64,000 bases of DNA from Salvator merianae (Eukaryota; Chordata; Lepidosauria; Squamata; Teiidae). The translations under genes and the position numbers were made by a program. The stretch is taken from the NCBI GenBank assembly GCA_003586115.2, contig QVOM02000057.1, positions 4,100,427 to 4,164,426 of the forward strand, in the 5' to 3' direction. Positions within the stretch are counted from its first letter, which is position 1. Each line of letters opens with the position of its first letter. This document shows, piece after piece, positions 38,432-50,984 of the stretch. The notes under the pieces are model-generated. The model was not told where the DNA came from. It made no database searches and was given only the letters and a program-made list of their open reading frames with translations.

Positions 38432-38437
38432 AATAAA
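38432..38437 (+). terminator. ADAM15: ADAM15 polyadenylation signal AATAAA
   Basis: Canonical AATAAA 448 bases after the stop, with a GT/T-rich stretch downstream. This gives a 3' UTR of about 450-470 bases. Confidence 0.7.
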
Positions 38438-38869
38438 AATGGACTGGGTCCATCTTGTTTTCCCCCTTTTGCTCCTATTTTATTTGGGGACTGGTTATTC
38501 GTTTCCAGCGGGGACATACTTCCGGGAATGCTGCTGTTCTGGGAGGTGCGAAATGCTTCCGGGGTTGGCATACCGGCTTCCTTTTTATTCGGGCTTCAAG
38601 TCTGGACAGAGATCCTGAATTTGGATAATCCCAGCAGTGAGTCTGTTTCACCAAGAAACAGACCAAGCCAGGACGCCTCCCGCTGCCCCCCCAGTGCTGT
38701 CTCCTACCACCCCCAATGCCCCCACCAAAAATGGCCTCAGTCCCCTGTCCATCCCAGGGACGGACTAAACCGTAAAAGTGTGACCGTGGCCAAGGAGTGA
38801 TTGGGTGACCACCGCTGTTCTGCAAGATCCAAGCAGATCACCACTTGTCATTTTCTTTCCATGTTATCT

Positions 38870-38998
38870 AACGCAAAGGTGGGTCTTCTGAGTCAGAGAA
38901 CACTCTAAAGAAAACAGCTTGTCCCTTTGCTGATGTGTTCTTGCACCCTGAAAGTGAACTGAAGCTGGATTAAACCGTAGACGTAGATGGGCCCTAAA
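38870..38998. mobile_element. Foldback family fragment (as at 44131)
   Basis: GTTATCTAACGCAAAGGTGG, then GTGAACTGAAGCTGGATTAA, then GATGGGCCC repeat the interior and right arm of the 44131 element. Confidence 0.6.
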
Positions 38999-39599
38999 CG
39001 TCTTGGACTTCGCAATGTCTCCGTCTTTCTCCTGGGAATTGTACTGTGAAAATTCGAGAGTGTTTACGCTATCTTTCCACTAGGTGGGGCCCCAACCTTG
39101 TCTCCAAATTCTGCTTGGGCTATTTTTCTCTATACGCAGGAAACAAACTTTTTTTGGAGAGGCTTTCCAGGTTGGTTCTCTAGCCTGTTGAAGGCAGCCA
39201 GCCTGGAAAACAGAGCAGATCTGGGTGAGAAATTCATGGTACATCCAATTTTGAGCCTGCTTCTGTTTGAACAGATGGAAACAACATTCAAACAGAAATT
39301 CCAGTTAGGTGGCATCAGCGTGGTGGTTTGTGGACGAACCAGTTGGTTTTCCTGTGCATATAATTCGAATGGCATAGTGCTTCTTTTTTTTTTTTTTGCA
39401 GCAGGAAAATGAATGGTACATATATAACAGTGAGGTGATCTATTTTATTGAAGTTTCTATAGCCAGCCAATAACTAAAACTTCTGTCGGTAGCTTTTTTT
39501 TTTTTTTTTAAAAAGGGAACAGGATTTAAAACCATACAAATAAAAACAGGTAGTTAAAAATAACATGAAAACAAATTTGAAAAATGAATACAACCAGGT

Positions 39600-39960
39600 A
39601 TCTAAAATGTCTGGGTGAACAAAAAGTTCTTTGACTGGTACCTAAAGGCTATCAGGATGGCGCCGGGTGGCCCATTCTGGGCAGGCTGTTCTGGAGCCTG
39701 GGTGCCATCACAGAAAAGTCCCTGTCTCTGTGGCCATCCCCTTCATTTCATTTAGCAGGGCCTCACAGAAGAGGCCTCCTTTGGAAGTTCTAAGTTTATG
39801 AGTAGGGAAGTATGGTACCAGGAACTTCTTCAGGTAGGTTGGGCCCAAGCCATTTAGAGCTTTAAAGGTTAAAAGCACCATTTTAAATTGGACCTGGAAA
39901 AGAACAGGGATATAGTGGAGTTGATGGAACCTTGGCATGATGTTTCTGCATATTTGCATT
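39600..39960 (-). mobile_element. L2-like LINE 3' end
   Basis: On the minus strand it encodes FKMVLLTFKALNGLGPTYLK, the L2 endpoint peptide, upstream of a decayed tail. Confidence 0.75.
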
Positions 39961-40239
39961 GGGCCAAGAAAAGCTCAAAGGTATCTATCACAGAGTCTTA
40001 TCTTTGGCACGCTAGACATGCCCAGTGCATTTAACTGCGTCTCGTATGAAATGGATAGGCTAGGAGACCATGAGCAAAAAATGTTCTGCTCATGGACTTT
40101 TCCACATACAACTGGTTGGCCCCTGAGAGAATCAGCTGCAGGGCCAGATGGGTGACCTGTCTCATTCTGCAGGACTTTTCTGATGTTCTTGTAAGAGGTT
40201 TAAAGACATCCATAGAAGAATGGGTTATCATGGGTTAGG

Positions 40240-40345
40240 TGGGTTGACCACCATGAGTTGGCCATAAGTGAACAGGCTGCTGGACTAAATGGGCCACAGG
40301 TCTAATCCAGAGGGACATTTCAGAAGGCCAGATGCTGGGAGACGT
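40240..40345 (+). mobile_element. Old CR1-type LINE 3' end
   Basis: GGCTGCTGGACTAAATGGGC and GGTCTAATCCAGAGGGACAT, diverged relative to the neighbouring young copy. Confidence 0.55.
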
Positions 40346-40409
40346 GTGGACAGGAAAGTGTGTGCCCTTATGCCCTGCTGGTGGGCTTCCATATGCAACT
40401 GCTTGGTCA

Positions 40410-40605
40410 GGTACCACTTCCAGGGTGGAGAGACAGGCAGGAGGCCTCTGAAGGCCATTTGCAGGGAGCTGAGAGCAAGGGAAGATTTTGCCTTCATCTC
40501 CTGCTGGAGATGCCCAGAAGCAACTGGTGGGCCACTGTATGAGATGGGATGCTTTACTAGATGGGCCGTGGCCTGATCCAGCAGGGCTCCTCTTAGGTTC
40601 TTATG
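40410..40605 (+). mobile_element. CR1-type LINE 3' end
   Basis: Complete block from GGTACCACTTCCAGGGTGGA to GATCCAGCAGGGCTCCTCTT and AGGTTCTTATG. Confidence 0.8.
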
Positions 40606-41504
40606 GCCTACAATACAATAGCCAATTTAGAGGTTAACAGGAGTAATGGCAAATCCATGCACACACGCAGCTTAAATAAATTGGCCGCTGGGCTACTCAA
40701 GTTGGAACAAGATGGTTTTCTCCCAAACACGGAACAAGGCCCCCTTCCTTTGATTTCGGGATGCTCAGGATGTCCCGTTCCACAGGAGATCATTCCAATT
40801 CTGGAATACTTTGCCCAGCTCAGAAGAGCTGATGAGTGCAAAGAACTCCCCTAAGAATAGGCCAACTTAAAAAAAAAAATTGCTTTTGTCCAGGCCTGTT
40901 TGCCTTGGAGTTCTTTGCAACCTTTCTCCCCAGAGGGAGAAGTACATAGAGGTTCTTTGCATGCTTAGAGGAGGAAGGTTACCACTGCAACCATCAGAAC
41001 GAGTCTCGGTTGTAGGTTCAAATGAGACATGGAGAAAAGCCACACTCCTGATGGGTTAAAAGGGTAAAAAAAGAATCCCCCAAAATTCTGGTGGCAGGGA
41101 GAACGGTTCTGTGTTTCTGTTCTCCCCCCAATCCTTTTCCCAGCTGAGAAGATGGATTTTTCAAAATTTCTTTCTTGGGTGCTTCTGCAAACTTTCCTCC
41201 TCAGTCTTTAGCTTGTCGCTATGATTATTAAAATTTGCAAGTCTTTCACCTAGAAATGTCTACTAGAAATCGTCAGTGCAAAATAAAAGAATATGATTGG
41301 ATAGCAAAATGTGTCATTAACAAAAGAAGAAGATGAAAATACAGAACAGTTTATAAAACCATGCAAATGGACTGCCGTGCTCGTGATAGAACAGACACCC
41401 CCAGTCAAAGAACTAGAGAGGAAAAGAAGTGGTGTGGAAAAGGTAGATAAAGAAAATTTTTCTCCATGGCATCACACTAGGACCAGGAGCACTCTCTGAA
41501 GCTG

Positions 41505-42080
41505 ATGGGTAGGAGAGTTAGGACTGACAAGGGGAAGGATTGTTTCACCTAGAGGGTCATTGGTCTGTGGAATTTTCTATCAGAAGAGGTGGTGACAACA
41601 ACCAGCCTGGATAGCTTTAAGAATGGATTGGACAAATTCATGGAGGACAAGTGTATCAATGGAGGCCCAGGTACTGCCTCCAGGTTGGAGGGACAGGCAG
41701 GAGGCCTCTAAAGGCCATTTGCAGGGAGTTGAAAGCAAGTGAAGGTTTTGCCTTTATCTTCTGCTTGAGATGCCCAGAAGCAATTGGTGGGCCACTGTGT
41801 GAGACAGGATGCTGGACTAGATGGGCTATGACCTGATCCAGCATGGCTCCTATTATGTTCTCATCTAAAATGGATGTCTAAGTACCATCTCCATGTTGGA
41901 AAGACAGGCAGGATGCCTCTAAAGGCCATTTGCAGGGAGTCAAGAGCAGGTGAAGATTTTGCCTTCATCTTCTGCTTGAGATGCCCAGAAACAATTGGTG
42001 GGCCACTGGGTGAGACCGGATGCTGGACCGGATGGGCTGTGGCCTGATCCAGCAGGGCTTCCCTTTCATGTTCTTATGAA
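41505..42080 (+). mobile_element. Two adjacent CR1-type LINE 3' ends, first one longer
   Basis: The first copy starts earlier in the element (GGGTAGGAGAGTTAGGACTG, GAATGGATTGGACAAATTCA) and ends near 41862. The second follows directly and ends TTCATGTTCTTATG. Confidence 0.82.
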
Positions 42081-44039
42081 ACCTTTCTAAACTCTGCTAT
42101 CTCCTTCTTGAGAAGTGGAGACCAGTAATCCAGATGTGGAGAGAAAGGCATTATAATACATTGCAGTTTCTTTTTTAGTACCGTTTCAGCACAACATACC
42201 TGATACGATCACCAAATTATCTACCACCATGCCTGGCCTCTCACAACCAGCTCAGCTCTCATAAATATATATATATATAATATATCTGTGTGTGTGTAGT
42301 TAGCTTTTACTATTTTATTATTTTTCTTCTGCCAATGTTTCATGATTTGCTTGCACAAGTTGAATCACATCTAGAACTTTGATGGCCACTCCGCTAATGC
42401 GCAGAGATTCCTTTCGCGTTCTTCAGAGTGCCTTTTCTTTTCTTCTTTTTAACTTTTTCCACTCTGAAGAAAGCATCAAAGGGTGAACCCTCCTACCCTG
42501 TGCTTCTCTGCCCTTTTACAATTTTTGGCAAAAGGTATGTGGGCAAGGATAACACCGCCTCCCCCCGCCGCCCTGTGAGAACAAAGGTTTTCCTGTGATG
42601 CTCAGCCTGGTGGATCCATGTTTATAGGAGTCTACAACCCTGTAATTTCACCAGGTACGTGACTCTCAGCAGAAGCTTCAACTGTCAGACCAAAAGCTGC
42701 ATCATACGGTGATCTAGCAAGGCCTGGGGGTTGCGTGAAGCTCCTCAGCTCAGGAGGTCTTGGAGAGAGGGAGGGAGGGAGGAGAAATTGGCAAACCCTT
42801 TTGAGTTGGAGCCTCAACAAACCCTTCTGAGTGTGTGAGTGTGTACTTTTGCAGGCATTCAAGGGTGTGTGCGCAATCTGAGAACCACGAGCCCCGCGCT
42901 TCCACGAGCACTCCTACGCAATCTCCCCATGGGGAAAACAAACAAAAAAAAATCGGTGGTACAATAAGTTTAGCAAGAGGACATTGTTTTCTTTGAAAAC
43001 CAATCCAAGCAGCACCTGAAGTTTCTGCTGCTGGCATCTGTTCCAGATGGTTGTGGGACGAGGCGGTTGTTTTTCATCGAGTCCAAGTTACGTTAACAGC
43101 CACGCAAAAATAAAAAAAAAATAAAAGAAGTGGGAAGAAAGAAAGAACAGGGGGGGAAAAGATACTCTCCTTATGTCTTGGGGAGGAACTATTATGGCAA
43201 TTTTTGTTGGTTATTATTTTTAAAAGATGGGATGTGTTATAAGGGGGGAAATTAGAAGAGAGCGTTGTACCTACAGCTATTGATAACTTTGGTAATTGGA
43301 TGTCAGGGTAATGAGCTTGTCTTTATTTTTAGAAGGATCAGCGACCTGCAGAAAATATAGGAGCTGAACTAAGCCTTGTAATGAAGTGCATTTCTTTACT
43401 CTTTTCTCCCCGTAATATTTCACGGCAAAATAATAAACACGTCAGCCAGGGGGATTTGACAGGTTGTTGAGCTCCTGTTGGCTTGTGTAAACAGCCGGGT
43501 CGGCCACTAAAATGGAGCAGGTGGCTAGATTAGAAGGGCTATTTGCAGGGTCCCTTCTTATATGATCGAACACCGCTGCTATGTATTTTTCAATGTCCGG
43601 TTAAGGAGAGTCTGCTGTTTGCCTTTGTCTTTGGCTCTAGAGGAAATTCATCCACCTTTTCTGAACACTGGAGTGCAAACGTGACTATTTCAAGATTGGT
43701 CTTAAAGTTTTTGTAAGTTTTAACCAAATGCAACCCACCATGGGCCCTCTCCAAGAGGGTCAAAATGTAAATAGGGAGGGAGAGGGGGGAAAGCAGTCTT
43801 GACATGGTGAGAGCCTGATACGTTATTGTGCATTTTACTATTCTAGAGGAGGAACAGAACTAGATATCTGTAAAGATCTGTTGCACTTACCCTGGGTTAA
43901 CCAACAAAGAACTTGCCAGATATGTGTCCACAAGCACCATGGCAAGGAACCCATGGCCTAAACTTCCCACAGTTACCACTGACGGTAAACAAAGCATCAC
44001 CACACGTTCAATATTTTTCTTTTCCAGCAGTTTTTAATC

Positions 44040-44530
44040 TTCTTCAGTGCCTTTGTCGGCCCTTCTCTGTGGTGGCACCCACCCTCTGGAATAGTCTCCC
44101 TTTTGATATCTGTGGGGCGTCCATACTGCTGGGCTGTGTTCACACCTAAGTTTTAATCCAGCTTCAGTCCATTTGGGGGGGTGAAAGAACACATCAGACT
44201 GAGAGAACACATCAGTAAAGTAATAAGATGTTTCCTTTCAGCATTATCTAACTTGGAAAATCCATCCTTGGGTTAGATAATGTGGAAAGAAAATGATCAG
44301 TCACTTTGAATCCAAAAGTGGACTGAAGCTGGATAGGTGTGAACACAGCCCTGGTCTTTAGGTGCCAATTAAAGATCTATCTTTTTACCCAGGCCTTTCT
44401 AAAGGGAATGTTTGTTTGTTTCTCCCATCCTTGATTTTTATATAACTATTATGATTTTAGCTGATTTTATTCTCTGCACACTGCTTTAATGGGAAGTAAT
44501 ATATAAATATTTTAAACAAATAAATTCAGG
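44040..44530 (+). mobile_element. L2 LINE 3' end interrupted by a hairpin element
   Basis: GGTGGCACCCACCCTCTGGA and ATAGTCTCCCTTTTGATATC precede 44131, and TCTTTAGGTGCCAATTAAAG resumes after 44351. The two parts are one L2 end split by the insertion. Confidence 0.75.
44131..44351. mobile_element. 221-bp hairpin transposon nested in L2
   Basis: GGGCTGTGTTCACACC at the left end is the exact reverse complement of GGTGTGAACACAGCCC at the right end. The inner arms (CCAGCTTCAGTCCA/TGGACTGAAGCTGG) also pair. There is no coding capacity. Confidence 0.85.
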
Positions 44531-45599
44531 CTAGCGTGACCAGGCTAGTATTTCCTGCAAAAATCCTGACAGCCCCCGCTGGGTGTTAGGATTATCTCTT
44601 GGTGGCTTTATTATCTTGGACTCAAAAAGGAAAACAGAGTGAAATTTGATGAGGTTCTGCCATCTTCTACTCACTGACTTGGGACACCAGCACAAAACTG
44701 TGTTTAATCAGAAGCAAACCCTATTGCCTTAAATGGTTCTTATTCCTAGGTAAAAGCTTTGCTTAGAAAAGTGGCCTGAAACTAATAAGATGAAATTCAA
44801 CAGAGACCAAAGCAAAGCATTACCCTTTGGATGAAAGAGTCAAATGACTAGGTATAGGGTTGCGGAGGAGATAAATGTCTTGGCAAAAGATCTTAGAACT
44901 TTAGTTAACCATAAAGAGAATATGAGTCAGATGTGTGATGCGGCAGCATAAAAGGCCAATACAGTGTTGGGCTGTGTCACAAGTATAGTTTCCAAGTTTT
45001 GGGAAGTAATTTCTCTGCTCTGGCCTTGTTTAGACCACGTTTTGTGTTCTGTGTCCTGTTTAAAAATTCAGAGAAAGTGGGATAAGTTCAGAGAAAGACA
45101 CCAGAGATGTCTAAAGGATCAGAAATTAAGGATCGGAATTAAGTCATGTGCCGAAAAATTGAGACAATTATGTATGCTTAGTTTAAGATTAAGGATACAG
45201 GAAATAGAATGATGTCCAAGAAGTGAAGGGTGCTGACCTGTTCTTTGTCAGGAAATGAAAGAACAGGCTGAAGGGGTTGGACTTGATGACCTCAAGCAGC
45301 CCTTTCCTCTCTAGGTTTCTCAAGGGCTTAGAATTCAGTCTCAGCAGAAGCAAGTGGAAATATTTTCCAGATATGACTATACAATGCACTCAGACCCAGC
45401 CATTCTGGTTGGCGACAGAGGAAACAGAACTACAACCCCTTAGTATCAGATGCCCATGCTCAGATACTGAGGCCTTCAGTGATACCCAGAAACTAGCATT
45501 CAGGGGTGTTAAAAGGTATACTGCCTTTAAAGCTGGAGGCTTTTCTTTGTCCTCAAGGGCTGCTATATAAACCAATCCTGCTATTTATAAAGGAAGAAT

Positions 45600-45715
45600 G
45601 TGTTAAAGCAATTGCTTGGAAAACATAGGATTGCAGGTTTGATTGCCTGATGCCACCCCAAAGAAGGCCATGGCAAACCGTTCCTTTATCTGCCAAGAAA
45701 TTGCTTGGACCACAA
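45600..45715 (+). mobile_element. Diverged Sauria-like SINE
   Basis: GCAATTGCTTGGAAAACATA then GGTTTGATTGCCTGATGCC and GGCAAACCGTTCCTTTATCT follow the SINE plan with many changes. Confidence 0.6.
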
Positions 45716-46839
45716 CATGTTTCCAAAACTAGTGTGCTCACAGGTTTCCCTCCCCCCCCCAAACCACCCACCCCACCCCTACTGCTGGTTCTTGGTTTGA
45801 AACACCCTTGTAGCAGGAGAGTCGAGAAAGAGGGAAGTGGGAACCTCTGGGGTTAAAAATGGGGTTGCTCTTTTGCTCTAGCAGGGGCAGTGGAGTTAAA
45901 ACTAGGGAGGCTGTTTAGGAAAACAAAACAAAAAGCCAACACCAAAGTATTCATCACGCTAAATGCTTCAGCATGTTGTGTTCAGGGCAAGCCTCGGTCC
46001 CTACCAATTTTTGGCTTGGCACAGCTCAAATATGATGTTCCAGTGTGTATAGTAGGGTGGCTGGGTCAGAGCTGTCTGGATGCCCTTGTCCTTTTGGTCT
46101 CTCAGGAGCAGGGGACCAGGCGATGCTCCTTGCAGAGGTGTTTTTTGGTCCACAACTCTTTCTATGCAAAAGAATTACTCTGGGGATGGAAAGGAGGCCT
46201 GGTGGAGCTGCCCGCCAGATGTGCTCGTGAACTACATCTCCCATCTTCCCTTGCCATTGCCCCATCCTGCACTTCAGAGATCCATTACTGTTTGACTGCA
46301 AAGCATGATGGGAATATCCTGTCTTCTTGGTGTCCCCCACAGGGAGTATTGCCTAGGAAGGCAGAACCAGGGCCCCTCCAGATATTACTGAACTCTATGG
46401 TGTGGTCAGTGAGTGTCATAATTGGATCATTTCCACCACCGCGGGAAAAGAGAGAGAAGAATGGTCTTTCCATTCCAGATGTTGCTAAATTCTGAACTCC
46501 CAGCATGCTCAAGGCCTTGGCCATCTAAACTGCTAGGAATATGCCCATAGTTGCAAAGTTGTCACTGCTCCACCTCTGGCTTAATGTGTTAATGACTGAT
46601 TTTTTTAAAAGTCGTATCTCTGCGCTGGAGGTTTAGTTAACTTTATTTCTAACGCTGCACTACGAGTTAGAAGATAGAGTGATGCACATTTCGTCCAAAG
46701 CATATAATATAATTGAAGCATCGCTTGGCAAAATCAAAGAGGCAGAAGGCTCCCCAAGAACAACTTCAGTCGGCAGCTTTCAAAGGCAGAAGAGCCGCGA
46801 CGCTTGGAAGAAGCAGCGTCAGTTGGCAACCACCACCCC

Positions 46840-47421
46840 CCACCACCCCCGCCCATTCATCCTCGGTCCGCGGGAGGGAATGAATGAAGGAAGGAAACAA
46901 TGAATCAAGCAGCGCGTTTCGGCCGTCAGAGGGTTAATCCCCAACTTTCTCTCTCTCTCCCCTCCCCCCTCTTTCTTTCTTTCTTTCCCTCTGAAGTTGT
47001 TTCTTTCTTTTTTTTCCCGCGGCCTCTGATTGGCTCAAAGTTGGCGCGGGGGGCGTGGCTCGGCCGGGCTCCTTCTGTCTTCTGTGTGCGGGTCGCCTCC
47101 TCCTCCTCCTCCGTGCTCGGGCCCGGCGCGGCGCTGGGGCTTGCTGGTGCGCGATCCTTGGGGCCCGCGCGAGGGGAGCCGGCCGGCGGCGGCGGCGGCG
47201 GAGCGATGCGCCTGGCGGGGGCAGCCCGTGGATCGCTGCTGCGCCTGGTGCTGCTGGCCGGGCTGCTGCTGAGCCAGCAGGTGGGGACCGTCCGGCACAG
47301 CGTCTACTGGAACTCCAGCAACCCCAGGTAACCACAGCCGCCGCCCCCGCCGCCAAGACACGCAGCACCCCCTCCCCCGAAGCGCGAGAGCGGGAGGAGA
47401 TCCTTGGCTAGGGATCCAGCG
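46840..47421 (+). promoter_or_regulatory. EFNA4: CpG island and proximal promoter of EFNA4
   Basis: GC-rich, CG-dense sequence upstream of and across the EFNA4 first exon. An inverted CCAAT box (GATTGGCT, ATTGG at 47029-47033), an E2F-like TTGGCGCGG (47041) and a GC/KLF-like GGGGCGTGG (about 47050) lie in order 150-180 bases before the ATG. No TATA box is seen. The island is cut by the assembly gap. Confidence 0.75.
47206..47327 (+). CDS. EFNA4: EFNA4 first coding exon (ephrin-A4), partial gene
   Basis: Ephrin-A4 is a GPI-anchored surface ligand for EphA receptors that guides cell contact and migration. The exon starts MRLAGAARGSLLRLVLLAGL, a signal peptide, and ends with the receptor-binding domain start VRHSVYWNSSNPR, 40 codons plus two bases before donor gtaacc. 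The human ephrin-A4 equivalent is RHVVYWNSSNPR and also begins MRL; ephrin-A3 has YWNSSNQH, so A4 is preferred. Position directly after ADAM15 on the same strand agrees with human gene order. The ATG has G at -3. The remaining exons are not in the window or lie in the gap: I searched for the YLDI-CPHY motif of exon 2 and did not see it. Confidence 0.9.
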
Positions 47422-47992
47422 NNNNNNNNNNNNNNNNNNNNNNNNNNNNNNNNNNNNNNNNNNNNNNNNNNNNNNNNNNNNNNNNNNNNNNNNNNNNNNN
47501 NNNNNNNNNNNNNNNNNNNNNNNNNNNNNNNNNNNNNNNNNNNNNNNNNNNNNNNNNNNNNNNNNNNNNNNNNNNNNNNNNNNNNNNNNNNNNNNNNNNN
47601 NNNNNNNNNNNNNNNNNNNNNNNNNNNNNNNNNNNNNNNNNNNNNNNNNNNNNNNNNNNNNNNNNNNNNNNNNNNNNNNNNNNNNNNNNNNNNNNNNNNN
47701 NNNNNNNNNNNNNNNNNNNNNNNNNNNNNNNNNNNNNNNNNNNNNNNNNNNNNNNNNNNNNNNNNNNNNNNNNNNNNNNNNNNNNNNNNNNNNNNNNNNN
47801 NNNNNNNNNNNNNNNNNNNNNNNNNNNNNNNNNNNNNNNNNNNNNNNNNNNNNNNNNNNNNNNNNNNNNNNNNNNNNNNNNNNNNNNNNNNNNNNNNNNN
47901 NNNNNNNNNNNNNNNNNNNNNNNNNNNNNNNNNNNNNNNNNNNNNNNNNNNNNNNNNNNNNNNNNNNNNNNNNNNNNNNNNNNNNNNNNNNN
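47422..47992. other. Assembly gap (571 N)
   Basis: Unresolved bases between a CpG island and a GAAA/GGAA repeat, both hard to sequence. The size may be an estimate. Confidence 0.99.
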
Positions 47993-48024
<32 letters not shown>

Positions 48025-48060
48025 GGGAAGGAAGGAAGGAAGAGGGAAGGAAGGAAGGAA

Positions 48061-48102
<42 letters not shown>

Positions 48103-48136
48103 GGGCAGGAAGGAAGGAAGGAAGAAAGGAAAAAGG
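47993..48136 (+). repeat. (GAAA)n/(GGAA)n microsatellite at gap edge
   Basis: Blocks of AAGA, GGAA and AAGA units alternate; the repeat probably continues into the gap. Confidence 0.95.
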
Positions 48137-50304
48137 TGCCTCCTAAATGGCAGCCTCTGCTGCTCCGTTTCTGCCTCCCACCCCCTTCCAGACGGGAGAA
48201 GGGTTTCCACACTCAGTTCCAGGCAGGATCTGGTTAAGCTGGCGAGGGTGAGGGGTTTCCAGCCCCTTTTCTCCCCTCCCCTCTTCCCGGCCGGCTCCAT
48301 GTTGTGCTCTCAGCATCTCCTTTGTCTGAAGGCCCCCTAGGTACGCTCCCCCCTCCTGACTCCATTCAAAGCTTACCTCTGCCCCCGGCATCGGCCTCCC
48401 ATCCTTTCCTACCTTGCTCGCCCTATGGGACAAGACTGGCTTCTATATAGATTCTTAAAAAGAAAACAAACCCCAAACCTCTCCCTCTTCCTCTCCCTCC
48501 AAAAAGTCTCTCTGAACTGAGGAAGGCCCTCGTAGGTTGACACCCCATCGCAGAGCTGATCCGGAGTCAGTCTGATGTTGTTTTCCCGCACTCCCCGCGT
48601 TCGTAGGTTTTGTCGCCTGAGCCAGTTTTGTTTATCCACATGCACGCACATTGTCCCCCCCCCCCCCTTTACCAGTGTTCCCTTTCTCTTTGGAAAGTTT
48701 GCCTGCTCTCGGGCCTGCTTGCGGGACGTGTTCCTGCTTGCTCGAACATCGCTTTGGCCTGGAGTGTTTTTCCCCTCTCTCCTTTCTAAAAATCCGTTCC
48801 CCCGCAGACCTGGTGTGTAACCATCCTCCCGCGGCGGGGGTGGCCACCATGAAGCCCCGAGGTCTTCCATGTTAGGCCGTTGTGTCGTGCCGGTTGGCCT
48901 GTCTTTGGGCACGGGGCGGTCAGGGCAGGCCCTCTGGATCTCGGAGGCAGGTGCATCCACTGCCTTGGAGAGTCGGAAGAGAAGAGCGGCTGCAAAGGAG
49001 ACCGAGAGGACCAGCGCCTTGGCTTCCTCTTGACGTAGATGCAGGGACCAGTGGGTAGAAACCGCTGGGGTTTAAAACCCGGCAGTCTGCCTCGTTGGAC
49101 GTAGGAAAACCTCAGCAGGTTCGGCAGAACGGTTTAGGTCGGCGTGAAAACCCTTCCCTGCTGAAGCTGCGGGTGTATGCACTCTGGGCATGCTCAGAGG
49201 CTATGTGCCTTCTGTCGGCATCCATGTCGGGGTCCCTGAGGGACAGCAGGGACCCACAGCTGGCCCGTGGGGTTTCTAAACACGTGCTTGGCCCTGTCCT
49301 CTTTTAATTTGTCACCCTGCGCTCAGGAGATGCCCTTAAACATTTCTCGTGGGTTTTTGGCCGGTGGCAAGCCTTATCTACCTTTCCTTCCTCGCGGGAC
49401 CCACCTGTCTGGGCGCGAGACGGGGCACCGAGTCTGGGAAGGAAAGGGAGGCGGAAGGGCAAAACTTCCCGGGCCAAAAAAACACCGCGGCTTGTTTTCC
49501 TTCGCTTGGCGTGGGAGCGTCGGGTTTGCTGGCGTTCGGGTCCCCAGCCCGGCCAAACCGGAGCTGTTGGGAGCGACGGAGCCCTTGGCTGCCGTCCCAG
49601 GTGGAATTATGAATCGCAAGACAGGGTGGCTGCCGAGGAGGTGAGGGTTTCTGGGCTCCACTGGGAGGGCCAAGAGCGCGTCAGCCGATGCCAGGCGTGT
49701 GAAATCCCGGGCGGATTGCGTCTCCCTGGCCTCCGCAAGCTCCTTCAGACCTCATCCCAAATCTGTGTGGGAGGGGGAGGCAAGGTTTACTTCGGCTTTC
49801 TTACTCCGGGCAACGGGCAGGTGGAGGCCTGCATGAGGCCTGTGCAGCAGCACAACTGGCTTTCCAGCAGGGCTAGGCAGGAACCCCTGGGAATCCCATC
49901 AGGAGCGCATCGGCGCACAGGGTATCCCATTCCTCTGAGTCTCGGCGCCTGGGCTTAAGGGACGTGCTGCCTCCAATCCTGGAAGTCATAAACAGCTGTC
50001 CCGAAAACGCAGCCCGCAAGGATATACCTAATCCCCCTTTAAGACCCTCCGTCCTTTCGGTAGCTCAGCTTTACGTGCCGTCCGCCAAAGGGCTTCCCTT
50101 GGTGGCACGGAGGCTTTGCGGCGAGATATACGTCGGCTTTCCCTGCCTGGTGCCGTCCAGATGTCCTGCGGTTGTAATCCCACCTTCACTGCAGTGAGAA
50201 ATATAGCCCCTCAATGGGAAATTCTTCCCACCTAGCCTGTTCGTTGTTTTCCCTGAATAAGATCATACATGCAACAAAATGAAGTGGGTATACCAGTCTG
50301 ACCA

Positions 50305-50790
50305 AACTGTTGCTGTTGTTGCTGGGCATCGCTGAGTCCTGACAGACTCCGTGAGCACCTCCATGGGAACCTCTCTGCAGTTTTCTTGGCAGGGATCCAG
50401 GAGTGGTTTGCCATTGCCTACTTCTGGGGAGAGGCCGGGGATGGAACCAGCGACCCTCTGCTTTCCAGAGAGTTTGCCCTACTCTTGAGCTACAGACACT
50501 CCCAGACTCCATGGGCCCCTCTCTGCAGGTTTCTTGGCAGGGATACAGAAGTGGTCTGCCATTGCTTACTTCTGGAGAGAGGCTGGGGGTTAAACGGGCA
50601 ACCCTCTGCTTTCCAGGCACTTGGCTCTACCACTGAGCTATGACCACTCAGTGGACATCTCTACGCAGTGTTCTTGGCAGGGATACAGAAGTGGTTTGCC
50701 CTTGCCTACTTCTGGAGAGAGGCTGGGGATTGAACCAGTGATCCTTTGCTTTCCAGGCAGTTTACTACTGAGCTGCAAGCATTCTCAAAC
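50305..50790 (-). mobile_element. Cluster of three Sauria-like SINE copies
   Basis: Three bodies (TTCTTGGCAGGGATACAGAA) with inverted boxes (CTCTACCACTGAGCTATGAC) in succession. The first copy has the BovB-like end TTGCTGTTGTTGCTGGGCAT, CGCTGAGTCCTGACAGACTC. Confidence 0.82.
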
Positions 50791-50984
50791 TGTAGCAAAG
50801 AATAGCAAAGAAGTCAACCCAAAAATAGGCGGGAAGTTTTAAATGAAACTATGTTAAAGTAACTAATAATGAAACAGTTAGATAGATACACATACCCTGA
50901 ATATATTCAAACATGCACTGTAACAGGGACAGCAAAGTAACAATTCCGTCTTGGGCTTGCGTAACTGGGGAAGCATTGTAAACA

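Larger units (their letters stand above)
38438..46840. other. ADAM15-EFNA4 intergenic region
   Basis: About 8.4 kb with no recognisable exon. It holds LINE ends at 39600-39960, 40410-40605, 41505-42080 and 44040-44530, hairpin elements at 38870-38998 and 44131-44351, and a diverged SINE at 45600-45715. The stretch 42100-44000 shows only simple A/T runs and nothing I can name. Confidence 0.7.

Noticed and set aside
47206..47327. EFNA3 or EFNA1 instead of EFNA4
   Set aside because: The first exon ends YWNSSNPR and starts MRL as in ephrin-A4; ephrin-A3 has YWNSSNQH. EFNA4 is also the first ephrin after ADAM15 in human.
47035..48300. 421-codon open frame on the minus strand at EFNA4
   Set aside because: Most of it is translated from N bases and a GAAA repeat, and the rest is antisense to the EFNA4 exon and CpG island.
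49611..49641. A small exon between tcccag and gtgagg in the EFNA4 intron
   Set aside because: Splice-like sites frame a short open stretch near 49600-49640, but the peptide is not ephrin-like and nothing else supports it.
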